Below the pieces are notes generated by a model, which made no database searches, had not been told where the DNA came from, and saw nothing but the letters and a program-made list of their open reading frames with translations. Both the position numbers and the translations under genes were made by a program. From contig NZ_JACGWU010000001.1 of NCBI RefSeq assembly GCF_014137865.1, forward strand, positions 434,001-498,000: 64,000 nt of DNA, written 5' to 3'. Shown piece after piece: positions 45,453-54,979 of this stretch. Every line of letters begins with the position of its first letter. The stretch's first letter is position 1. This DNA is from Alpinimonas psychrophila. Lineage in GTDB: Bacteria > Actinomycetota > Actinomycetes > Actinomycetales > Microbacteriaceae.

Positions 45453-46382
45453 GTGAAGAGACCTCCGCAGGAACCGGTCACTCCCAAACGGGTTGAGCCA
45501 GCACCTCGGGTGCCCAATCCCCGCAATATCCGCCTCGCGGCAAGGCAGTCGGCCCCGTCGGAGAAGACATCCCGGATCAGGGCAGCTCGTAACGCGCGTG
45601 AACCCGACGACGCCTCTATTGCTCGAAAGCGCCTCCGGGAAGCGAGCAAAGCTCGCAAGCTATTTGAACGGGAAGAAGTTCGGCGCTTTACTGCGCACAT
45701 TCGACGTCGCCGGATTATCTGGTTGAGTGGTCTCGGGGCTTTTGCTTCCTTGATGGTGTTCGTCGCCGTCGGAGTCTTCACGCCGGTGATGGCGCTGCAA
45801 GAAATAACCGTGGTCGGGGCATCTCGTGTTCCGATTGCGCAGATTCAGATGGCACTTCAGTCGGAAATCGGCAAGCCCCTGCCCCTAGTGAACTTCGGCG
45901 CGATAAAAGATGCCGTTGCCGCGCAGCCGTTGATTCGAAGTTATTCAACGGAGTCTTTGCCGCCGCACACCTTGCTGATTCGAATTGTTGAGCGAACGCC
46001 CGTGGGATATCTGACGAGCGACGGGGGATTTACGCTCGTGGATCCTGCTGGCGTTGTCATCGAGAAATCTGCCGAGCGAATAGCCGGCTATCCCCTTTTT
46101 GAGGTCACGGGAAACTCCCCGGATTCTCTAGGGTTTCACGCCGGAATTGACGTTCTCAATGCCCTCCCCGCCTCGCTCGCGGGACGCGTTGATCGGGTTA
46201 TCGCCACGACAACCGATGACGTCGTCATCGTGCTTGCTGATTCCGGCGCACGAGTCTTTTGGGGAGGTCCTGAGAACGCTGCATTGAAATCCAGTGTCCT
46301 AGCGGCGCTGATTGCGAGCGCGCCCGTGGGCACGGTCAGTGAATATGACGTTTCCTCGCCGCAGACCGCTGTGGTTCGCTAG
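45453..46382 (+). CDS. ftsQ: FtsQ/DivIB, divisome protein with POTRA domain
   Basis: 309 residues. Long basic cytoplasmic region (about 100 residues, rich in Arg and Glu), one membrane helix (WLSGLGAFASLMVFVAVGV), then a POTRA domain (LQEITVVGASRVPIAQIQMA) and a beta domain with RIVERTPVGYLTSDGGFTLVD. It recruits FtsL and FtsB to the septum. GTG start directly follows the murC stop. Confidence 0.93.
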   Translation: MKRPPQEPVTPKRVEPAPRVPNPRNIRLAARQSAPSEKTSRIRAARNAREPDDASIARKRLREASKARKLFEREEVRRFTAHIRRRRIIWLSGLGAFASLMVFVAVGVFTPVMALQEITVVGASRVPIAQIQMALQSEIGKPLPLVNFGAIKDAVAAQPLIRSYSTESLPPHTLLIRIVERTPVGYLTSDGGFTLVDPAGVVIEKSAERIAGYPLFEVTGNSPDSLGFHAGIDVLNALPASLAGRVDRVIATTTDDVVIVLADSGARVFWGGPENAALKSSVLAALIASAPVGTVSEYDVSSPQTAVVR

Positions 46383-46528
46383 CGCGCCCACATTTCATGG
46401 TTGTGAGCAACGCGCGTGTCGCTCACGCATTGCCGGGTGCGCGGCCCATAACCTCAAAGCAAGTAAATGCATACTGAGCATAACTTTAATCTTCAAGTAG
46501 AAGTTTAGGGTTCCAGTGGAGGCCAAAC
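46383..46528 (+). promoter_or_regulatory. ftsQ-ftsZ intergenic region with dyads and likely ftsZ promoters
   Basis: 146 bases, the longest plus-strand gap within the cluster after mraZ. GTGAGC (46403-46408) pairs with GCTCAC (46421-46426). CTTC-AAGTA-GAAG at 46491-46503 is a short dyad near the probable ftsZ promoter. Extra ftsZ promoters in this gap are normal in actinobacteria, and FtsR is known to act at ftsZ in Corynebacterium; the site itself is not identified here. Confidence 0.4.
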
Positions 46529-47707
46529 GTGTCAATGAATCAGAACTACCTCGCCGTCATCAAAGTTGTCGGTGTCGGCGGTGGCGGTGTCAACGCCGTG
46601 AACCGCATGATTGAGCTCGGCCTCAAAGGTGTTGAATTTATTGCCATCAACACGGATGCACAGGCTCTGCTTCTGAGCGAGGCAGACGTGAAGCTTGATG
46701 TCGGTCGTGAACTCACTCGTGGTCTCGGCGCTGGCGCCGATCCCGAGGTGGGTCGCAAGGCTGCTGAAGACCACGCTGAAGAAATTGAAGAAGCCCTGGC
46801 TGGAGCCGACATGGTCTTCGTCACTGCAGGGGAGGGTGGCGGAACCGGAACCGGAGGCGCCCCCGTTGTTGCAAAGATTGCAAAATCCATTGGTGCTCTC
46901 ACCATCGGTGTTGTCACCAAGCCTTTCAGCTTCGAGGGACGTCGCCGCGCGGCTCAGGCGGACATCGGCGTCGCCCAACTGCGCGCCGAGGTCGACACGC
47001 TCATTGTTGTTCCTAACGATCGTCTCTTGGAGATCAGCGACCGCAGCATCAGTGTTCAAGAGGCTTTCACAACGGCTGACCAGGTTCTTCTAGCCGGCGT
47101 TCAAGGCATCACTGACCTCATCACCACCCCCGGGCTTATCAACCTCGATTTCGCCGACGTAAAGTCAGTGATGCAGGGTGCTGGTTCGGCCCTTATGGGA
47201 ATTGGATCGTCGCGCGGCGCTGATCGCGCCATCAAGGCTGCCGAGCTGGCCATTGCCTCACCCCTGCTGGAGGCCAGCATTGACGGCGCCCGCGGCGTCC
47301 TCCTCTCGATTCAAGGTGGCTCAAACCTGGGGCTCTTTGAAATCAACGATGCCGCCGCTCTCGTGGGCGAAGCCGTTCACCCGGAGGCCAATATCATCTT
47401 CGGTGCCGTCATTGATGACACGCTCGGTGACGAAGTTCGGGTCACCGTCATCGCCGCCGGTTTCGACGGTGGAGAGCCTGCGCACCGACCGGCACCTCGT
47501 GCAACGTACAACTCCACGGACACTGGATCGGTCTTGCCGCTGACCGAGACTGTTGTGGTCGAAGAGACCGTCATCACCTCCACTACGGGCGTCTTTTCTG
47601 ATGATGACTACGTGGCTGTTATGACGACACCGGCCGCCACGACGTCACTGTCCATTGATCCTGCCTTTGCCGACGACGACCTCGATATTCCAGACTTCCT
47701 CAAGTAA
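46529..47707 (+). CDS. ftsZ: FtsZ, tubulin-like cell division GTPase
   Basis: 392 residues. Forms the Z-ring. GTP-binding [34 protein letters not shown], the T7 loop [15 protein letters not shown], and the conserved C-terminal peptide ending [10 protein letters not shown], which binds SepF and other partners. The linker of about 75 residues is Thr/Glu-rich. GTG start with GGAGG six bases upstream; ATG at 46535 is a second possibility. No ftsA precedes it, usual for actinobacteria. Confidence 0.98.
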   Translation: MSMNQNYLAVIKVVGVGGGGVNAVNRMIELGLKGVEFIAINTDAQALLLSEADVKLDVGRELTRGLGAGADPEVGRKAAEDHAEEIEEALAGADMVFVTAGEGGGTGTGGAPVVAKIAKSIGALTIGVVTKPFSFEGRRRAAQADIGVAQLRAEVDTLIVVPNDRLLEISDRSISVQEAFTTADQVLLAGVQGITDLITTPGLINLDFADVKSVMQGAGSALMGIGSSRGADRAIKAAELAIASPLLEASIDGARGVLLSIQGGSNLGLFEINDAAALVGEAVHPEANIIFGAVIDDTLGDEVRVTVIAAGFDGGEPAHRPAPRATYNSTDTGSVLPLTETVVVEETVITSTTGVFSDDDYVAVMTTPAATTSLSIDPAFADDDLDIPDFLK

Positions 47708-47708
47708 T

Positions 47709-48377
47709 ATGCTCGCTCAGCGACTCGAGAGCGTTCGTGACGGGATCAAGACGGCCTGTGCCACCGCTGGTCGTCCTGCTGACGAGATAACCCTCATCGT
47801 GGTGACCAAGTTTCACCCGGTGAGCACGATGCGGGAGCTCTACGCTTTGGGCGTTCGCGATTTTGGTGAAAACCGTCATCAAGAAGCTGAGCGCAAGGCC
47901 GAAGAACTCATGGATCTTGAAAAGAGGATTCACTTCATCGGCCAATTGCAGTCCAATAAGGCGGTAGCGGTCCGGCGCTACGCAGATGTTGTTCACTCGG
48001 TAGACCGTCCTGGCTTGGTGGCCGCTCTGGGCAAAGCTTCGACGCAAAAACTTGACTGTTTTTTGCAGCTAAATTTGACGGATGATCCAGGGCGCGGGGG
48101 AGTTGTGCCGGGTGATTTGGGGGCACTGGCTGAGCTTGCGGCCGCAACGCCCAGCCTTCGGGTGAGGGGCGTCATGGCGGTGGCGCCACTCGAAACGGAC
48201 CCCCGTGAAGCTTTTGCGCGGGTGCGGGAGTCCTCTGAATTTCTGCGCACAATCATTGCTGAAGCGACAGAGATTTCGGCGGGGATGTCTCATGACTATG
48301 TGCACGCAATTGCCGAAGGCGCGACACACCTAAGAATTGGCACGGCAATCACGGGAGAACGTCCTCCAGCAAGTTAA
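47709..48377 (+). CDS. YggS-family PLP homeostasis protein
   Basis: 222 residues, a fold-type III barrel like alanine racemase. PLP lysine in LIVVTKFHPVSTMRELY, and FGENRHQEAERKAEEL and HFIGQLQSNKAVAVRRYA match the family. It keeps pyridoxal phosphate levels balanced and has no known catalysis. The start is one base after the ftsZ stop. In mycobacteria a pgeF (YfiH) gene stands between ftsZ and yggS; here it is missing. Confidence 0.92.
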   Translation: MLAQRLESVRDGIKTACATAGRPADEITLIVVTKFHPVSTMRELYALGVRDFGENRHQEAERKAEELMDLEKRIHFIGQLQSNKAVAVRRYADVVHSVDRPGLVAALGKASTQKLDCFLQLNLTDDPGRGGVVPGDLGALAELAAATPSLRVRGVMAVAPLETDPREAFARVRESSEFLRTIIAEATEISAGMSHDYVHAIAEGATHLRIGTAITGERPPAS

Positions 48378-48413
48378 TGTCGTCTTAGACGTATAACAAA
48401 ACTGGAGGTTTCA

Positions 48414-48869
48414 ATGTCCAACCCGCTCAAGAAGACCATGGTCTATCTCGGTCTCGCCGACGAGGACGAATACGAAACCTCCGCTCCCGTGGCGGCCGCA
48501 CCTCACGCTCACCCGGCTCCGGTCGGCCGTGCCCAAGTCACGCAAATTCGCAAGAACAACGCCTCGAAGCAGCAGGTTGTGAATGACATGAATGAAATCG
48601 TGACCGTGCACCCCAAGCAGTACAGCGATGCCAAGGTTATTGCCGAGAACTTTCGCGAGGGTATCCCCGTCATCATGAATCTGTCGCAAATGACCGAAAC
48701 AGACGCCCGTCGCCTCATTGACTTCGCCTCCGGTCTGTCCCAGGGGCTTTACGGAAAAATCGAGCGCGTGACCAGCAAGGTCTTTCTGCTTTCACCTTCG
48801 CACGTCGCCACCACGGGTGATCCCGCTGCCAACACTGCTGAGGTCGACACGACCTTCTTCGGTCAGTAG
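48414..48869 (+). CDS. sepF: SepF, FtsZ membrane anchor
   Basis: 151 residues. N-terminal amphipathic start [14 protein letters not shown] for membrane attachment, Ala/Pro-rich linker, then the SepF domain with [33 protein letters not shown] and [15 protein letters not shown]. It tethers FtsZ to the membrane in actinobacteria, which lack FtsA. ATG with TGGAGG seven bases upstream. Confidence 0.95.
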   Translation: MSNPLKKTMVYLGLADEDEYETSAPVAAAPHAHPAPVGRAQVTQIRKNNASKQQVVNDMNEIVTVHPKQYSDAKVIAENFREGIPVIMNLSQMTETDARRLIDFASGLSQGLYGKIERVTSKVFLLSPSHVATTGDPAANTAEVDTTFFGQ

Positions 48870-48896
48870 CATTCGGCGTCTTCGTCGATCTCTCTC

Positions 48897-49214
48897 GTGA
48901 ACCCCATTGCTCCCATCATTTGGTGGATTGCTGAGCTTGTTTATCTCGGGCTCCTCGTGTTCGTTTTTGCCATGTGGGGTCGGCTCATCCTTGATTTCGT
49001 TCAGGCGTTTGCTCGATCTTGGCGACCGCGGGGAATCATCCTCGTGGTTGTCAATCTCGTGTACACGGTGACAGATCGCCCACTGAAGCAGGTTCGTCGA
49101 TTCATTAAACCCATTTCTTTTGGGGCCATTGCGCTGGACTTCGGGTGGACCGTCGTCATGCTGGGCGCGATATTTGCGATGTATGTCGTGCGGATTATTC
49201 AGGCTCAGGTTTAG
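48897..49214 (+). CDS. YggT-family membrane protein
   Basis: 105 residues with two membrane helices. The segment NLVYTVTDRPLKQVRRFIKP between them is the YggT signature. It is constant between sepF and divIVA in actinobacteria; role is unknown but probably linked to division or envelope stress. GTG start without a strong ribosome-binding site, 27 bases after sepF. Confidence 0.9.
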   Translation: MNPIAPIIWWIAELVYLGLLVFVFAMWGRLILDFVQAFARSWRPRGIILVVVNLVYTVTDRPLKQVRRFIKPISFGAIALDFGWTVVMLGAIFAMYVVRIIQAQV

Positions 49215-49307
49215 TCTTTTTTCGATATCTCCAGCCGACTTTGCTAACGTAGTTAAGTCCCCTTGGGGTGACATAATTTTTTTTGATCGTTACGAAGGTG
49301 GCGCAGC

Positions 49308-49910
49308 ATGGCTTTAACGCCCGAAGATGTAGTAAACAAAAGGTTTCAGCAGACCAAATTCCGTGAGGGATATGACCAAGATGAGGTCGACGACTTCCTT
49401 GATGAAATCGTTGTTGAACTTCGCCGCTTGACGCAGGAAAACGAAGAACTTCGAGCCAAACTTGATGCCCTCGACGCCCGCCAGGGTGGAACTGCTTCTG
49501 TTGCAATTGCGCCGTCTGTTGTCTCAGCGCCGACGCCCGTGGTTGCCGCCGTCGTTGCCCCCACGCCGGTTGCCGCCTCCGAAGATGTTGACACAACCAG
49601 CTCCAACAATCTTCTTCAGCTGGCCCGCCGCCTACACGAAGAGCACGTTCGCGAAGGTGTTCAGAAGCGCGATGAGCTCATTGCCGAAGGCCACGAAACG
49701 GCAACACGTCTCGTTCTCGAGGCAGAGACCGCTCAGCGCACCGCACTCAAGAAGTTCCAGTCGGAGAAGGCTCAGCTCATCACGGCCATTGACGAGCTCA
49801 AGAGCTTTGAAAGCGAATACCGCTCGAAGTTGCACGCCTACATTTCTTCTGAGTTAGCAAACCTCGACGCCATGGCCGAGGGTACTTCCGGATCCTCCGC
49901 AAAAGCGTAG
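49308..49910 (+). CDS. divIVA: DivIVA/Wag31 polar growth scaffold
   Basis: 200 residues. N-terminal DivIVA domain starts MALTPEDVVNKRFQQTKFRE and has YDQDEVDDFLDEIVVELRR, forming a membrane-binding crossed coiled coil. An Ala/Pro/Val-rich linker (about 65-95) with repeats of APTPV follows, then a second coiled coil. It marks poles and septa and directs cell-wall synthesis in actinobacteria. ATG with GAAGGTGG nearby; T8 tract and ACATAAT just upstream suggest its own promoter. Confidence 0.93.
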   Translation: MALTPEDVVNKRFQQTKFREGYDQDEVDDFLDEIVVELRRLTQENEELRAKLDALDARQGGTASVAIAPSVVSAPTPVVAAVVAPTPVAASEDVDTTSSNNLLQLARRLHEEHVREGVQKRDELIAEGHETATRLVLEAETAQRTALKKFQSEKAQLITAIDELKSFESEYRSKLHAYISSELANLDAMAEGTSGSSAKA

Positions 49911-50453
49911 GTGTCAATTTCGGAACGTCCCCGCGCTAAATGGGGAGTACTGGTTTTGCTGGGTGTCGCCGCTGTCCTTATCTATGCGGCCGATCAAGCA
50001 TCAAAGGCGTTCGTTGTGGGCCACCTCGTTGAGGGGCAGGCCGTTTCGGTTTTCGATGACATCTTGGTGTTTCATTTCGTCAGAAATCCCGGGGCGGCAT
50101 TTTCGCTGGCCTCCGGTTCAACGTGGATTTTTTCGATTCTTGCTGCCGTTGTCACAGCAGCGATCGTCTTTTTTTCCCGAAAAATTAAGTCACTTGCTTG
50201 GGCTGTCGTCTTTGGACTGTTGCTCGGCGGCACGCTGGGAAACTTAACGGATCGGCTGACGCGCGAGCCAAGTTTTGGTGAAGGTCACGTTATTGACTTC
50301 ATTTCAACTCCGTGGATGTTGCCCGCAATCTATAACGTCGCCGATATTGCCATTGTCTCAAGCATGATTCTTTTTGTGTTGCTCACGATCTTTGGCATCA
50401 ATATCGATGGCACCCGCAACCGCAAAGAAAAAATATCCGAAGAAGTGTTGTAA
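49911..50453 (+). CDS. lspA: LspA, lipoprotein signal peptidase II
   Basis: 180 residues with four membrane helices. Aspartyl protease cleaving lipoprotein signal peptides before the lipid-modified Cys. Conserved [21 protein letters not shown] and YNVADIAI with the two catalytic Asp. Its substrates would include the CtaC lipoprotein-like subunit at 60443. GTG follows the divIVA stop directly. The C-terminal tail is basic. Confidence 0.93.
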   Translation: MSISERPRAKWGVLVLLGVAAVLIYAADQASKAFVVGHLVEGQAVSVFDDILVFHFVRNPGAAFSLASGSTWIFSILAAVVTAAIVFFSRKIKSLAWAVVFGLLLGGTLGNLTDRLTREPSFGEGHVIDFISTPWMLPAIYNVADIAIVSSMILFVLLTIFGINIDGTRNRKEKISEEVL

Positions 50454-50458
50454 AAAAA

Positions 50459-51376
50459 ATGGAATCACGTTCATGCTCAGTCCCCGAGGGACTTGACGGG
50501 GTTCGCGTTGACGCAGGGATCGCTCGTCTTTTCGGCTTTTCGCGCACGCTGGCCGCAGAAATTGCAGAAGCTGGGGGTGTTGAACTCGACGGCCGCATTC
50601 TGGGCAAGTCGGACAAGCTCGTTGGCGATGGCCTTCTCTCCGTTACCTGGCAGCCGAAGGAAGAACCCCGCATCATCCCGATGTTGGTTCCCGACTTTGG
50701 GATCGTTTATGACGATGCCGACATTGTCGTCGTCGACAAGCCTGTCGGTGTCGCTGCTCACCCAGCGGCGAGCTGGGAGGGTCCTACGGTTCTTGGCGCC
50801 CTTGCAGGGGCCGGCTTCACGATTTCTACCTCCGGAGCCGCCGAGCGCGCCGGAATCGTTCACCGCCTCGACGTTGGCACGAGTGGTCTCATGGTGGTTG
50901 CCAAAAGCGAGCTCGCCTACACAAACCTGAAAAAGGCCTTTCACGACCGGCACGTAACCAAGACGTATCACACGGTTGTGCAGGGTCACCCGGATCCGTT
51001 GGCTGGCACCATCGATGCTCCCATTGGTCGCCACCCACGATCGGACTGGAAGTTCGCCGTCATCACCGATGGCAAACGTTCCATCACGCACTACAAAACC
51101 CTCGAGGCGTTTCGCTCGGCTTCCCTCCTCGAAGTGAACCTTGAGACGGGCCGCACGCATCAAATCCGTGTGCACATGGCTGCTCAACGACACCCCTGCG
51201 TCGGCGACACGCTGTACGGGGCCGATCCGACAATTTCGGCACGACTGGGTTTGCAGCGACAGTGGTTGCACGCCCACAAGCTCGGATTCAACCATCCTGC
51301 CACGGGAGAGTGGGTTGAGTTCGAAAGTCCCTACCCGGCAGACCTCGAGCACGCCCTCGAAGTGCTCCGCTCCTAG
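50459..51376 (+). CDS. RluD-family RNA pseudouridine synthase
   Basis: 305 residues. N-terminal S4-like RNA-binding part ([19 protein letters not shown]), catalytic Asp in [18 protein letters not shown], then [13 protein letters not shown] and [17 protein letters not shown]. It isomerises uridines in 23S rRNA. It follows lspA as in many bacteria. ATG directly after a run of eight A, with no clear Shine-Dalgarno sequence. Confidence 0.93.
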   Translation: MESRSCSVPEGLDGVRVDAGIARLFGFSRTLAAEIAEAGGVELDGRILGKSDKLVGDGLLSVTWQPKEEPRIIPMLVPDFGIVYDDADIVVVDKPVGVAAHPAASWEGPTVLGALAGAGFTISTSGAAERAGIVHRLDVGTSGLMVVAKSELAYTNLKKAFHDRHVTKTYHTVVQGHPDPLAGTIDAPIGRHPRSDWKFAVITDGKRSITHYKTLEAFRSASLLEVNLETGRTHQIRVHMAAQRHPCVGDTLYGADPTISARLGLQRQWLHAHKLGFNHPATGEWVEFESPYPADLEHALEVLRS

Positions 51377-51431
51377 CCCTTGACGCCTTAAGCTAGAGGT
51401 TCTTGATAAGCGCAAAAGACCGGAGTGAGAC

Positions 51432-54400
51432 GTGGCGAAAGATAACGATTCGTTCGTTCATCTGCACGTTCATTCCGAATACTCCATGCTCGATGGGGCC
51501 GCTCGAGTAAAGCCGCTGATTGAGGCGGCCGTCGCGGCTGACATGCCGGCCATCGCCATCACCGACCACGGCAATATGTTTGGCGCCTACGACTTCTGGA
51601 ATGCGGCTACCGACGCGGGAATCAAGCCGATTATCGGCACCGAGGCGTACCTCACCCCGGGAACTCATCGTACGGACAAGACTCGGGTGCGCTGGAATGC
51701 CGGCGGTGACGATGACGTTTCGGGTTCGGGTTCCTACACGCACATGACCCTGCTGGCGTCCTCGACCGAGGGCATGCACAACCTCTTTCGCATGTCGTCG
51801 CTGGCATCTCTTGAGGGTTACTACTTCAAGCCCCGCATGGACCGTGAGCTGCTGCACACCTATGGCAAGGGGCTCATCGCCACGTCGGGGTGTGTCGGTG
51901 GTGAGATTCAGACACGCCTCAGAATTGGCCAATACAAAGAGGCTCTCGACGCCGCCGCCGAATTTAGAGACATCTTCGGCAAAGAAAATTTCTTCATCGA
52001 GATCATGGACCATGGCCTCGATATCGAACGTCGCGGTATGGCTGACCTCCTCAAGCTGGCCAAAGAACTCGATCTGCCGCTTTTGGCCACCAACGACTTG
52101 CACTACACGCACGCTCACGATGCCACGGCGCATGCGGCTTTGCTGTGCGTTCAGTCCGGCTCAACGTTGGACGACCCCAAGCGGTTCAAATTCGACTCCA
52201 ACGAGTTTTATCTCAAGTCTGCCGCCGAAATGCGCAATGTCTTTCGGGATCATCCGGAATCCTGTGACAACACGTTGCTCATCGCCGAGCGCTGTGAGAC
52301 GTCATTCGCAAAGCGTGACCTCATGCCGCGCTTTCCGGTGCCCGAGGGCGAGACGGAGGCTTCGTGGTTCTCCAAGGAGGTTGACCTCGGTCTAGCCAAG
52401 CGCTTCCCCGACGGTGTGAGTGACAAGCACGTTGCCCAGGCAAAGTACGAGGTCGACGTCATCATCCAGATGGGCTTCCCAGGCTACTTCTTGGTCGTCT
52501 CCGACTTCATCGCGTGGGCCAGAGCCCAAGGCATCCGCGTGGGACCTGGTCGTGGATCGGCTGCCGGATCGCTTGCCTCCTACGCCATGGGAATCACCGA
52601 ACTCGACCCGCTGCACCACGGCCTGATCTTTGAAAGATTCTTGAATCCCGAACGTGTCTCGATGCCCGACGTCGACGTCGACTTCGATGATCGACGCCGT
52701 GGCGAGGTTATCCGTTATGTGACTGATAAATATGGTGACGACCGTGTGGCCCAGATCGTCACGTACGGCACAATTAAAGCCAAGCAGGCTCTGAAAGACT
52801 CCGCACGCGTTCTGGGCATGCCGTATTCGGTGGGGGAGAAGCTGACCAAGGCGATGCCGCCTTCGATCATGGGTAAGGACATCACGCTTACCGAGATCAC
52901 CGATCCCAAGGCGCCACGCTATAAGGAGGCTGCCGATTTTCGGGCCATTGTGGACACGGATGCCGACGCGGCCACGGTCTTTGCGACCGCCCGCGGAATC
53001 GAGAACCTGAAGCGCCAGTGGGGGGTGCACGCCGCCGGGGTGATCATGTCGGCCGAGCCCCTGATTGACGTCATCCCCATCATGAAGCGCGAAGATGACG
53101 GCGCCATCATCACCCAGTTCGACCAGCCGCCGTGCGAGGCTCTCGGGCTGCTGAAAATGGACTTCTTGGGGCTGCGAAACCTCACGGTCATTCAGGATGC
53201 CCTCGTCAACATTCAGTACAACCGCGGCATAACGGTCGAGCCAGAGGGCCTCGACCTCGACGCCGACCCGGCCACCTATGATCTTCTCAGCCGCGGCGAC
53301 ACTCTCGGCGTCTTCCAGCTCGATGGTGGCCCCATGCGCGCGCTGCTGCGTCAGCTGAAGCCCACGAGCTTCGAAGACATTTCGGCCGTTATCGCTCTGT
53401 ACCGCCCGGGCCCCATGGGCATGAACTCGCACACGAACTACGCCCTGCGGAAAAATGGGCTCCAAGATATTGAGGCCATTCATCCCGAGCTTGAGGGCCC
53501 TCTTGCGGAGACCCTCGGTACTACCTACGGTCTCATCGTGTACCAAGAGCAAGTCATGGCCGTAGCTCAGAAGGTCGCCGGATTCACGCTCGGCCAAGCC
53601 GACGTCCTGCGCCGCGCGATGGGAAAGAAGAAGAAGTCCGAGCTGGATAAGCAGTACGCCGACTTTGAAGCAGGAATGCTTGTCAACGGCTACTCCGCGG
53701 CAGCCGTAAAGGTGCTGTGGGACACCCTCATGCCTTTCGCAGATTACGCCTTCAACAAGGCACACTCGGCTGGCTACGGCGTGCTCAGCTACTGGACGGC
53801 GTATCTCAAGGCCAACTTCCCGGCCGAATACATGGCGGCACTGCTGACCAGCGTGGGTGACTCCAAAGACAAGCTCGGGATCTACCTCTCCGAGTGCCGC
53901 CGCATGGGGATGAAAGTCTTGCCCCCCGACGTGAATGAGTCCGATGGCGTCTTCTCTGCTGTTGGAACGGATATTCGTTTTGGTCTGGGCGCCATCCGAA
54001 ATGTTGGCTACAACGTCGTGGAATCCATCAAGCTCGCCCGCACCGAGAAGGGCCGCTTCGAGTCATTCCATGACTTCTTGAAGAAGGTTCCCATTCCGGT
54101 GGCGAACAAGAAGAATATCGAATCACTTATTAAGGCCGGCGCCTTCGATGCCATGGGCGCCACGCGTCGTGCACTTCTTGAAATTCATGAGGATGCGGTG
54201 GAGTCCGCCGTGAGTCTCAAACGTAATGAGGCCCACGGCCAGGTCGACCTTTTTGGTGACATGTTCGAGTTCACACAGGAGCAGAACAACGTTCCCGACC
54301 GCCCCGAGTGGAACAAGCGTGACAAGCTCGCTTTTGAACGAGAAATGCTGGGACTTTACGTGTCGGATCACCCGCTGGCGGGGCTCGAACTGCAGCTGGC

Positions 54401-54944
54401 CAAGCACGCGAGCATCACCATCAACGAACTCACCATGTCCGATCACACGCAAGACTCTGACGTTGTGACGCTCGCTGGCCTTGTTACCGAGGTGCAAAGA
54501 CGTATTGCCAAGAACTCCGGCAACCAGTACAGCATCATCAAGCTCGAAGATTTTGGTGGCGAAATTGACATCATGATTCTGGGGCGTGTGTACCAAGAAT
54601 TTGGCCCCACGCTCGAGACAGACCAGGTCTTGGTGGTCAAAGGGCGCGTCAACGTGCGTGATGATGGCCTGAACATTCAGGCCATGAGCATGTTTGTGCC
54701 CGATGTCGGGGGAGCGCTCGACAACGGACCGCTTACCCTCACGCTCTCGGAAGCGCGAGCCACAACCAAGACCATCCAGGCACTGTCCGAGGTGTTGCGA
54801 CGCCATCCGGGCCAAAGCGATGTTCGCTTGCGGCTCACCAAGGGGCTCACAACGCGAATTTTTGAAATTCCCACGCCGGTGATGCTGACGCCAGACCTCT
54901 ACGGCGAGATCAAGTCACTGCTGGGCCCGGGATGCCTGGGCTAA
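51432..54944 (+). CDS. dnaE: DNA polymerase III alpha subunit
   Basis: 1170 residues, replicative polymerase of DnaE1 type. PHP domain at the N-terminus (FVHLHVHSEYSMLDGAAR, DHGNMFGAYDF), palm with GPGRGSAAGSLASYAMG and PDVDVDFDDRRRGEVI carrying catalytic Asp residues, fingers with FNKAHSAGYGVLSYWTAYLK, and a C-terminal OB fold (VVTLAGLVTEVQRRIAKNSG). GTG start with GGAGTGAG four bases upstream. The ending is short, without an extra domain. Main chromosome replicase. Confidence 0.97.
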   Translation: MAKDNDSFVHLHVHSEYSMLDGAARVKPLIEAAVAADMPAIAITDHGNMFGAYDFWNAATDAGIKPIIGTEAYLTPGTHRTDKTRVRWNAGGDDDVSGSGSYTHMTLLASSTEGMHNLFRMSSLASLEGYYFKPRMDRELLHTYGKGLIATSGCVGGEIQTRLRIGQYKEALDAAAEFRDIFGKENFFIEIMDHGLDIERRGMADLLKLAKELDLPLLATNDLHYTHAHDATAHAALLCVQSGSTLDDPKRFKFDSNEFYLKSAAEMRNVFRDHPESCDNTLLIAERCETSFAKRDLMPRFPVPEGETEASWFSKEVDLGLAKRFPDGVSDKHVAQAKYEVDVIIQMGFPGYFLVVSDFIAWARAQGIRVGPGRGSAAGSLASYAMGITELDPLHHGLIFERFLNPERVSMPDVDVDFDDRRRGEVIRYVTDKYGDDRVAQIVTYGTIKAKQALKDSARVLGMPYSVGEKLTKAMPPSIMGKDITLTEITDPKAPRYKEAADFRAIVDTDADAATVFATARGIENLKRQWGVHAAGVIMSAEPLIDVIPIMKREDDGAIITQFDQPPCEALGLLKMDFLGLRNLTVIQDALVNIQYNRGITVEPEGLDLDADPATYDLLSRGDTLGVFQLDGGPMRALLRQLKPTSFEDISAVIALYRPGPMGMNSHTNYALRKNGLQDIEAIHPELEGPLAETLGTTYGLIVYQEQVMAVAQKVAGFTLGQADVLRRAMGKKKKSELDKQYADFEAGMLVNGYSAAAVKVLWDTLMPFADYAFNKAHSAGYGVLSYWTAYLKANFPAEYMAALLTSVGDSKDKLGIYLSECRRMGMKVLPPDVNESDGVFSAVGTDIRFGLGAIRNVGYNVVESIKLARTEKGRFESFHDFLKKVPIPVANKKNIESLIKAGAFDAMGATRRALLEIHEDAVESAVSLKRNEAHGQVDLFGDMFEFTQEQNNVPDRPEWNKRDKLAFEREMLGLYVSDHPLAGLELQLAKHASITINELTMSDHTQDSDVVTLAGLVTEVQRRIAKNSGNQYSIIKLEDFGGEIDIMILGRVYQEFGPTLETDQVLVVKGRVNVRDDGLNIQAMSMFVPDVGGALDNGPLTLTLSEARATTKTIQALSEVLRRHPGQSDVRLRLTKGLTTRIFEIPTPVMLTPDLYGEIKSLLGPGCLG

Positions 54945-54964
54945 CGTCCGTCCTCGGTCTTCTC

Positions 54965-54970
54965 TAGACT
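54965..54970 (+). promoter_or_regulatory. -10 hexamer TAGACT before hisD
   Basis: TAGACT lies nine bases before hisD and is followed directly by GGAGAG, which acts as the ribosome-binding site, so this promoter would give a very short leader. Confidence 0.4.
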
Positions 54971-54979
54971 GGAGAGAAC

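Noticed and set aside
52392-53765. 457-codon frame antisense to dnaE
   Set aside because: Shadow of a conserved gene at high GC, no start signal.
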